From: Candidatus Heimdallarchaeota archaeon
GTDB lineage: Archaea; Asgardarchaeota; Heimdallarchaeia; Heimdallarchaeales; Heimdallarchaeaceae
Direction of reading: 5' to 3'
DNA length: 30,296 nucleotides
Assembly: GCA_030603505.1 (NCBI GenBank)
Contig: JAUVXQ010000005.1
Span: 1 to 30,296, forward strand
Every line of letters begins with the position of its first letter. Within the stretch, counting starts at the first letter, position 1. The position numbers and the translations under genes are program-made. The notes below the pieces were generated by a model. That model saw only the letters and a program-made list of their open reading frames with translations. It searched no databases and was not told where the DNA came from. Shown piece after piece: positions 1 through 5,895 of this stretch.

Positions 1-139
1 TTCCAACTACTTCTCTACAGGGTCTAAGTTGCTGGACAAGATTCTTTAAACTTCTTATGAAGTTTATTCTATTAGTTGAATTCATAATAATTTTGTCGGC
101 ACTCAGACCCTAAAATTTTTCGTTATTTCGGAAGTACTA
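1..139 (+). repeat. Left copy of 139-bp terminal inverted repeat
   Basis: Bases 1-139 are the exact reverse complement of 30158-30296, and the match stops at base 140. The repeat can fold as nested stems: GGGTCTAAGT (20-29) with ACTCAGACCC (101-110), one mismatch; GACAAGATT (35-43) with AATTTTGTC (89-97), one G-T pair; and a perfect hairpin AAACTTC-TTAT-GAAGTTT (48-65). There is no transposase beside it. It could be a dispersed structured repeat (MITE-like or an RNA gene) at which the assembly broke, or a true element end. The coordinates are certain; the nature is not. Confidence 0.9.
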
Positions 140-176
140 TACAAAACTTATTGTAGATATATTAGTAAATTTTAAC

Positions 177-776
177 GTGATTAATATAACTATTATAAGC
201 ACTAATTACAGGTTTAAGTACGCAATAAACGAGATTTTATCAAAAATCAAAGAAATAAAAATTGATCACACTTTACCTAGTGACCCATTTCCAGAGAGGG
301 TTGATGTTGTTATAAGCACTGAAATTGAAAAACACACAATAAATTTCGACAAAATATTCATTCCCAAGGCATATAATATCATGTATTTGTATTCTAATAT
401 CTATCTCTTAGCCAATAATAAAGATAGATTTAAGAATATTACAATTGGTATAGATCCCGGTAAAATTATTGGATTCGCAGTACTTTCTGATGATGGAACA
501 ATACTTAATGCCACTGATTTATATTCAGTCACTGATGTTGTAAAGGAAACAATATCCGCATATTTTAATATTGAGACCACTGATTTCATTATAAAAATTG
601 GTAGGGGAGGAGAAAAAATAAGGGAAGAAATCATCACAAAATTAGAAAAAACTTTTCACGGGAAAATTTTAGTTAAAATTGTTAATGAAGATAACACTTC
701 AATTGGAAGAAAAAAGTATATTTCCGCAAAATATGGCAAAAATGCTACATCTGCAATATTAATTGCAAAAAGGTAA
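177..776 (+). CDS. RNase H-fold (RuvC/YqgF-like) protein
   Basis: A 199-residue soluble protein. The clearest signal is I-G-I-D-P-G at about residues 91-96, followed by a second beta strand (GFAVLSDDGTIL). This is the first catalytic-Asp strand of RuvC/YqgF-type ribonuclease H folds. The middle has a glycine-rich stretch (KIGRGGEKIREE) and the C-terminus the motif GKNATSAILIAKR, as expected for a final helix. Archaeal proteins of this kind are mostly uncharacterised, so nuclease activity is not assured. The GTG start at 177 has no Shine-Dalgarno site and may be leaderless. Only 37 bases separate it from the terminal repeat, so its promoter must lie in that gap or in the repeat. Fold call moderately sure; function unknown. 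Confidence 0.7.
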   Translation: MINITIISTNYRFKYAINEILSKIKEIKIDHTLPSDPFPERVDVVISTEIEKHTINFDKIFIPKAYNIMYLYSNIYLLANNKDRFKNITIGIDPGKIIGFAVLSDDGTILNATDLYSVTDVVKETISAYFNIETTDFIIKIGRGGEKIREEIITKLEKTFHGKILVKIVNEDNTSIGRKKYISAKYGKNATSAILIAKR

Positions 777-982
777 ACTTAATTAGATAAGAGTTACTAA
801 TATACAGCTATAAACTACGAATGAAAACCCAATCCTAAGAGTGTTACATTTTAGATGTTAAGAAAGCAATAACACAGAAGTAAAAACCCGAGCATCTAAA
901 AGTATTTAAAAGCGCACATTTATTGCTTTGTGCTTGACGGCACACGCTTACAGCTAAAACAAAGATAGGAATTACGATAATT

Positions 983-1864
983 ATGGAGAGCGCTGTGATG
1001 GATAATAAATCGATTAACGAAATGATTACTGAAGTCCAAGAAAAATTTAATATTATCGGAAGAGACAGTGAATTAAAGAAATGCCTTGCTGCAAAGTTAG
1101 CAAGCAGACACATTCTACTAGAAGGTGACGTAGGAGTAGGGAAAACAACACTTGCTCATGCTATTGCTTCATATTTCACACAGAATATTGAGCGAGTTGA
1201 TGGAGATGAACGTTACAGTTCAGCAAAACTTGTTGGGCATTTTGATCCACCAATGGTAATTGAGAAGGGTTATAGTTGGGAGTCATTTACAACAGGACCA
1301 CTCACAAAAGCTATGAAACAAGGAGCTATATTATTTCTAAACGAGTTAAACAGGATGCCTGAAGGCACCCAAAACGTTTTACTTTCTGCAATGGATGAGG
1401 GTCTCATTATGATCCCTAAACTTGGTGCTGTTAATGCTAAAGATGGTTTTTTCATTATCAGTGCTATGAACCCCGCAGAGCTAGTAGCAACCACCCCTTT
1501 GAGTGAAGCTCTAAGAGATAGGTTTGTTTGGGTAAGGCTTCCATATCAATCTCAGGAAGAAGAGGAAAATATTGTCCGTGTTCGAACAAACGTCAATGAT
1601 GATAAAATTATCAAGCTTTCTGTTAAGATTATTCGTCAGACTCGTGATTGGCCCGAGCTACGTCGTGGCTCATCTATTCGTGGTGCGATTGATCTTGCTT
1701 CTATTGTTCGTTTTCTTGAAGTTAACGAAATTGAGTCATGGATAGACGGTTCAATTATGGCTTTAGCCACCAAAGTTGAATTAGAAGATGGTGTTGAGAG
1801 CGAAATCGAGGATGTCATTAAGGAAATCGTTTCAAAAATCTTCAAAGAAGAGGATTTTTTTTAG
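983..1864 (+). CDS. MoxR-family AAA+ ATPase
   Basis: A 293-residue cytoplasmic AAA+ ATPase. Walker A is GDVGVGKTT (about residues 48-56), Walker B-like LFLNELNR (117-124, with Asn where many AAA+ proteins have Asp), and sensor/arginine-finger region SEALRDRFVWVRL near 177-189. The C-terminal lid is helical. MoxR ATPases work with VWA-domain partners as chaperone-like machines that insert metals or mature enzymes. The next gene, 8 bp downstream on the same strand, is a VWA protein, so the two are probably co-transcribed and form a pair. A TATA-like TATTTAAAA lies about 80 bp upstream. ATG 983 is used; ATG 998 (preceded by GGAG) is an alternative start. The client protein is unknown. Confidence 0.9.
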   Translation: MESAVMDNKSINEMITEVQEKFNIIGRDSELKKCLAAKLASRHILLEGDVGVGKTTLAHAIASYFTQNIERVDGDERYSSAKLVGHFDPPMVIEKGYSWESFTTGPLTKAMKQGAILFLNELNRMPEGTQNVLLSAMDEGLIMIPKLGAVNAKDGFFIISAMNPAELVATTPLSEALRDRFVWVRLPYQSQEEEENIVRVRTNVNDDKIIKLSVKIIRQTRDWPELRRGSSIRGAIDLASIVRFLEVNEIESWIDGSIMALATKVELEDGVESEIEDVIKEIVSKIFKEEDFF

Positions 1865-1872
1865 ATAACGGG

Positions 1873-2946
1873 ATGGGGGTACAATTTCCTGATGATGTTG
1901 ATAAACCATATGTCTTCCGAGGACGCATGGACAAAAGTCGTCTATTAGAGGCTGAAATAGTTTCAGGAAAACGAAATCCTTCTGTATATGCTAGTTTATC
2001 TGAGGGAATGAGTTATTATGAAATAAAGAAGGCTACAGACTTAGCCATTGATGTTGACAACATGCCAGCTGTTCAAGGTCTTGCCCTTTCCAATAAATTT
2101 GCTGTTGCGGAAGCATTAAATTCCAAAAAAGGTTATAAGTTGATTTCAAGACGAGCATCAAGAGGAGATGATAGCGCTCCTGAATTGTTCTTTATGCTCC
2201 GCTCTGCTTTAGATGAAAGAACAAGACCCATATTTAGAAGATTAGCAAGACAAGTGATTTTATCAACTGCTTTTGGTATGACAGGTCAAGGAATTCGGGG
2301 GGAAGTTTTTGAACAAACAGAATATGAAATCGGCTTGGATGAATTTGATATTGACGAAACTCTTGAAAGATTTCTAGAAAACAGAAGTCGAATTCTACGC
2401 ACAGAAGACATTGTAAGCTTGGAAAGAAAAGAAAGGATGAAGACAGCTGTCCTGATGTTTGATACTTCTGGATCATTATATGGTGAAAGATTTCACACAG
2501 CTTGTTTAACAGTAGCAGTTATGGCTTATAATTTATCCAAAGATAATTTTAGTGTAGTTTTATTCAATACTAAAGCTACTACAATCAAGACAATAAAAGA
2601 GAAAGTACGAACTGATGAGTTAATCAACCGTATTCTTGAAAGTGAAAGTGCCGGTTTCACAAATATTGCAGAAGGGTTAAAATTTGGAGGGCTTGAACTA
2701 GAGAAAGTTAAGAAGAAGGGTAAGTTTGGCGTATTGGTTACTGATGGAGCTTTCAATAGGGGCGGTGATCCTAGAATATATTTAAAATATTTCCCAAGAC
2801 TCCATGTAATTGCTTTACCAAGCAAACAGGATTGGGGAAAAAGAGTTTGTAGAGATTTAGCAAGATTAGGAAGAGGAAAGTTTGCTGAGGTATCAAGTCA
2901 TAGAAATCTTCCGAGAATTCTTATGCGGTTGCTGAGAGAAACGTAA
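1873..2946 (+). CDS. VWA-domain protein, partner of the MoxR ATPase
   Basis: A 357-residue protein with a helical N-terminal half and a C-terminal von Willebrand factor A domain. The metal-ion-dependent adhesion site is complete: DTSGS from residue 197, Thr263 in GFTNIAEGL, and Asp291 in VTDGAF. No signal peptide or membrane segment is seen, so it acts in the cytoplasm. Its position directly behind the MoxR gene matches the widespread MoxR-VWA operon (the RavA-ViaA/CoxD-CoxE type), in which the VWA protein bridges ATPase and client. The start ATG follows the MoxR stop by 8 bp. The specific target is unknown, although the PAPS-reductase-like iron-sulfur protein just downstream is a candidate by neighbourhood only. 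Confidence 0.88.
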   Translation: MGVQFPDDVDKPYVFRGRMDKSRLLEAEIVSGKRNPSVYASLSEGMSYYEIKKATDLAIDVDNMPAVQGLALSNKFAVAEALNSKKGYKLISRRASRGDDSAPELFFMLRSALDERTRPIFRRLARQVILSTAFGMTGQGIRGEVFEQTEYEIGLDEFDIDETLERFLENRSRILRTEDIVSLERKERMKTAVLMFDTSGSLYGERFHTACLTVAVMAYNLSKDNFSVVLFNTKATTIKTIKEKVRTDELINRILESESAGFTNIAEGLKFGGLELEKVKKKGKFGVLVTDGAFNRGGDPRIYLKYFPRLHVIALPSKQDWGKRVCRDLARLGRGKFAEVSSHRNLPRILMRLLRET

Positions 2947-2959
2947 GAAGGTGTAAAAA

Positions 2960-4957
2960 ATATCACCAAAAAATAAAAAACGATCTCAGAAAAACATTCC
3001 TTATTTAGGACCAAACACGCTATTTTTTTGTTTTAACTGTTTATTACCCTTGATTCAAAGTAGGAAATGTCCTAGTTGTGGAAAGAATATCAAACAAATG
3101 TCTCTAACTCCACCCTACGATGCAAGACCTGCAGTATCACAAGATATTGATGAAATACGTGAATTGTTAATAGAGAACTTTGGCGAAGAAGCTGCTTTTA
3201 TCAAAGTAGGTGATATTGTTATTCTTAATCATGTTGGCTCAGAAGATCAAATGGATGAAATAATATATTTTGGGACAAGGATTGGGGTCAGGAGATATGA
3301 TTTATTATCAAAACAATGGAAGTTAAAACTTGATAAAAATGGTTTAAGTTTAATTGATGGTAAGTGCTCAAAACGATGGGTAACAGTTGTTGAAGGAGCT
3401 AAAGATAAAATATTTGAGGGAGCCAATCTCTTAATTCCAGGGGTAATAAACGCTGATCCTGACATCAAAAAAGGTGATTATATTGTCATTATGGATAGTG
3501 AAAGAGCAATTATCGCAGGAGGGATTGCGAAAATAGATGAATCTGAAAGAAACAGTGTAGAAAAAGGAGTCTATGCAAAAAATTACTCAATAATCAACAA
3601 AACATACTCTTCACCTAATAAGGAAATTTTATGGGAAGAAGTTATAAGATGGAATACAAAGCAGTTGGAGAATATCGAAAGAGAATCTATCTGGAATATT
3701 AGAACAATCAAAGAAGATTTGAAATTACCCGTTATTGTATCATTTAGTGGCGGAAAAGATAGTTTGGTCACATTAGCACTTGTTAATAAAGCATTAAACA
3801 ATGAAAAATTCAAAATCCTTTTTGTTGATACTGGAATAGAATTTCCTGAAACAGTTCAATATGTAAACGAATGTATTGAATATTTTGGTTTAGAAGATCG
3901 TTTAATCATCGAGAAAGTTGATTCTAATCTGTTTTGGGATTCTTTTGAGAAATTTGGTCCACCTGCTAGAGATTTCAGATATTGTTGTAAATTTGCGAAA
4001 TTGGGACCAATAAGGAAAGCTTTGGAAAGAGAACGATTTGGTGAACAATTCATTAGTTTTGTTGGACAAAGAAGATATGAATCATACCGACGAGCAAGTT
4101 CAGAAATATGGCAAAACCAATATATTCCTAACCAAATAAATATTTCACCCATCCAAAATTGGACAGCGTTTATGATTTGGCTATATATTTACTGGCAAAA
4201 TCTCCCTTATAATCCACTGTACAATGAAGGTTATGAAAGAATAGGGTGCTGGACTTGTCCATCTTCGAATATGGCACAAATGAAGATATTGAAAAAAAAT
4301 CACATTGAATTATATGAAAAGCTTCACAGCGCGCTTATTCGATGGCAATCTAATCGAGATTTACCGGAAGAATATTTAACTCTAGGTCTTTGGAGATTTA
4401 AACAAATACCTAAAAAAATCCTAAATATTGTATCCTTACCTGACGTTTCTGAAAAGGTTAGTCAAGCAACAGATTTGTCATCCTTACAAGTTGTGCAAAG
4501 TGAATGCAAGTCAGATCCAACAACGATTATTGGGGCGTTTTCAACAAGCATTTCTATTGACAGGGTAAGTAACACCCTGAACATTCTAGGAGATGTTAAG
4601 GTAAATAAGAAACTACAATATCTACAAGTTAAAGATAAGAACTCCATTACCCTACTTTTCTCTGATGGCTCATTTAAAATGACGTTAAAAAATAAACCAC
4701 CAGTTTCTAAAAATTTTGTTAAAAAAACAATCTCAAACTTTGTACTTAGCATCCTGAGATCTCTTGAATGCAGTGAATGTGGATTATGTATTAGTGAATG
4801 TGAAAAGAGAGCAATTAAGATTGTGGATAAAATGCTCATAGTTGACCCAAATCTCTGCAATCACTGCGAGAATTGTTTCAGCGTATGTCCAATTGTGACT
4901 ATTATTCACAGAGAGTTAACAGGTAAAATAAGTGAAATTTTAAAAAAAGAATTGTAA
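2960..4957 (+). CDS. PAPS-reductase-family PP-loop protein with zinc ribbon and two 4Fe-4S sites; unusual start
   Basis: Domains in order, numbered from ATA 2960: a zinc ribbon (CFNC at 24-27, CPSC at 37-40), a linker with PUA-like sequence (about 130-210), a PP-loop ATPase domain with SGGKDS (263-268) and a conserved downstream CCKFAK segment, and a C-terminal ferredoxin-like module with two CxxCxxCxxxC sets (about 604-655). This matches archaeal PAPS/adenylyl-sulfate reductase homologues fused to ferredoxin; the real substrate is uncertain. The first conventional start in frame is TTG 3050, but it would remove the first CxxC. The reading frame is open back to a stop at 2954-2956 and has no ATG, GTG or TTG there, while AAGGTG at 2948-2953 sits six bases before ATA 2960. 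Family call firm; start uncertain. Confidence 0.85.
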   Translation: MSPKNKKRSQKNIPYLGPNTLFFCFNCLLPLIQSRKCPSCGKNIKQMSLTPPYDARPAVSQDIDEIRELLIENFGEEAAFIKVGDIVILNHVGSEDQMDEIIYFGTRIGVRRYDLLSKQWKLKLDKNGLSLIDGKCSKRWVTVVEGAKDKIFEGANLLIPGVINADPDIKKGDYIVIMDSERAIIAGGIAKIDESERNSVEKGVYAKNYSIINKTYSSPNKEILWEEVIRWNTKQLENIERESIWNIRTIKEDLKLPVIVSFSGGKDSLVTLALVNKALNNEKFKILFVDTGIEFPETVQYVNECIEYFGLEDRLIIEKVDSNLFWDSFEKFGPPARDFRYCCKFAKLGPIRKALERERFGEQFISFVGQRRYESYRRASSEIWQNQYIPNQINISPIQNWTAFMIWLYIYWQNLPYNPLYNEGYERIGCWTCPSSNMAQMKILKKNHIELYEKLHSALIRWQSNRDLPEEYLTLGLWRFKQIPKKILNIVSLPDVSEKVSQATDLSSLQVVQSECKSDPTTIIGAFSTSISIDRVSNTLNILGDVKVNKKLQYLQVKDKNSITLLFSDGSFKMTLKNKPPVSKNFVKKTISNFVLSILRSLECSECGLCISECEKRAIKIVDKMLIVDPNLCNHCENCFSVCPIVTIIHRELTGKISEILKKEL

Positions 4958-4958
4958 T

Positions 4959-5201
4959 TTACCTATTTAAAAACTTAGTTTTAATGATTTTGAAAACAGA
5001 ATATCCAACCCCAAAAACCAATACAGCTAGGGAAACATAAGCGAAAGCTATCATTTCAGCAAAAAAACCCTTAACCAGAAAATAGATTAAAAGACCAATA
5101 ATAGGTATACCAATAGCTGCATTAAAAACTGCCATTTTACTTATTTTTTCTTGTTTTTCTTCATTTTCATCAAATTGGAAACCATAATTCACTTTAATCA
5201 T
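4959..5201 (-). CDS. Small two-helix membrane protein
   Basis: 80 residues. A charged N-terminal segment (about 1-24, including DENEEKQEK) is followed by two hydrophobic helices, about 25-48 (AAIGIPIIGLLIYFLVKGFF) and 50-72 (AFAYVSLAVLVFGVGYSVF), and a basic tail. It is convergent with the PAPS-reductase-like gene, with one base between the two stop codons. The family was not recognised. The hydrophobic pattern with a basic cytoplasmic end supports a real coding sequence rather than an antisense shadow, since nothing else occupies the region. Confidence 0.65.
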   Translation of the reverse strand: MIKVNYGFQFDENEEKQEKISKMAVFNAAIGIPIIGLLIYFLVKGFFAEMIAFAYVSLAVLVFGVGYSVFKIIKTKFLNR

Positions 5202-5342
5202 TAATTATACCATTTTACAATATTTAACCACCACTATTTTGTTCTCTGAAAATAAAAAAACGGATAAAAGCGAAGAAAAAACAAAACTTGATTAAATTCC
5301 AATAGAAGTTATGTACCTCAGATTCTAGTTTTGTGTATATGT

Positions 5343-5410
5343 GTCACTTAGTTTCTGTTGTTTTGTTATATCTTTCATTATTATTAGATTAACAAATTCA
5401 AAAGTGATTT
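5343..5410 (+). promoter_or_regulatory. Conserved promoter block of peptide gene 1
   Basis: One of six related blocks. In order: GTCACTT (5343-5349), TTTCTGTTGTT, a TATA-like GTTATATC (5365-5372), AGATTAACA at the expected initiation distance, and AAAAGTGAT as ribosome-binding site. The same order and spacing precede every peptide gene in the window. Confidence 0.75.
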
Positions 5411-5473
5411 ATGATGTACGACCCTAGTGAGCCTGGCGATGAAGATATTACTCCTCCTGTTTGGCAACCTTAG
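5411..5473 (+). CDS. Small peptide 1 (EPGD...PPxWxP family)
   Basis: Encodes MMYDPSEPGDEDITPPVWQP (20 residues), or 19 if the second ATG is used; GTGAT lies 3-6 bases upstream. It belongs to a family of five intact copies in the window. The copies differ by synonymous changes at the conserved residues (GAG/GAA, CCT/CCA/CCC, GGC/GGT) and by replacements at a few fixed positions, which is the pattern of a translated, selected peptide. It is acidic and proline-rich, ends in W-x-P, and has no hydrophobic signal. It lies 484 bp upstream of TPR gene 1 on the same strand. Function unknown; a ligand or inhibitor of the TPR protein is proposed. The stop codon sits in a short hairpin followed by a T-rich run. 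Confidence 0.75.
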   Translation: MMYDPSEPGDEDITPPVWQP

Positions 5474-5584
5474 CTCTTGAGGAAGCGTTTTTCTTTTTCT
5501 TTTTCGAATCATTGACTAATACCAATCGTCTAAAAATTACAAATATTGTAAAATATGAGGTAAAAAAACTATAATTTTCTGTTT

Positions 5585-5656
5585 GTCACTTTTTTTCTGT
5601 TGTTCTTTAATCTTTTTTGCTCATAATTAGATTAACACAATTAAAAGTGATGAATT
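5585..5656 (+). promoter_or_regulatory. Conserved promoter block of peptide gene 2
   Basis: Same elements as for peptide 1: GTCACTT (5585-5591), TTTCTGTTGTT, a weaker TATA region (CTTTAATC), TAGATTAACA and AAAAGTGAT. The offset from peptide cassette 1 is about 246 bp, showing a tandem duplication of the whole promoter-peptide-terminator unit. Confidence 0.72.
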
Positions 5657-5716
5657 ATGTACGACCCTAGCGAACCTGGTGATGAACATATAACTCCTCC
5701 AATTTGGAGCCCTTAA
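5657..5716 (+). CDS. Small peptide 2 (EPGD...PPxWxP family)
   Basis: Encodes MYDPSEPGDEHITPPIWSP (19 residues). GTGATGA is six bases upstream of the single ATG. Compared with peptide 1 the core is identical at protein level but uses different synonymous codons; the residues that change are those before and after the Trp (V to I, Q to S) and one in the acidic stretch. It is the copy nearest TPR gene 1, 180 bp upstream of that start. No signal sequence. It would be missed by gene finders with ordinary length limits. Confidence 0.75.
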   Translation: MYDPSEPGDEHITPPIWSP

Positions 5717-5751
5717 GAAAGTATAAACTTTCTTCTCTTTTCTTTTTTAAA
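5715..5751 (+). terminator. Stem-loop with T-rich tail after peptide 2
   Basis: A perfect 8-bp inverted repeat, AAGAAAGT (5715-5722) and ACTTTCTT (5727-5734) with an ATAA loop, begins inside the peptide stop codon and runs into TCTCTTTTCTTTTTT. The hairpin is similar after peptide 6 and is replaced by other short hairpins after peptides 1, 3 and 5. Confidence 0.7.
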
Positions 5752-5818
5752 TTATTGACTAATTAACGTGTCTGAAAAAACAATAAATTTAGAAAATATA
5801 TAATAAAAAAGCAAAAAA

Positions 5819-5857
5819 CTGCAATCTAACTGTAATCTAAGACCGACGATTTTTAAA
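5819..5857 (+). promoter_or_regulatory. TPR gene 1 promoter with tandem 11-bp repeats
   Basis: CTGCAATCTAA (5819-5829) and CTGTAATCTAA (5830-5840) are directly repeated, followed after nine bases by a TATA-like TTTTTAAA (5850-5857). The same repeats at the same spacing precede TPR gene 2. They sit where an archaeal regulator could control TBP/TFB access. The regulator is unknown. Confidence 0.7.
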
Positions 5858-5895
5858 GACTATTTCACTAAGTATAATTGAGTTAGGTGATTTAT

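Noticed and set aside
844..1113. 89-codon minus-strand ORF over the MoxR promoter and 5' end
   Set aside because: It overlaps the MoxR Walker A region and has low-complexity hydrophobic sequence without a ribosome-binding site; it is an antisense shadow.
4462..4860. 132-codon minus-strand ORF inside the PAPS-reductase-like gene
   Set aside because: Antisense to the conserved ferredoxin-like motifs; no independent signal.
5343..5886. Peptide ORFs as translational leader peptides that attenuate the TPR gene
   Set aside because: Each has its own promoter and terminator, there are two in tandem, and the TPR gene has a separate TATA box and ribosome-binding site.
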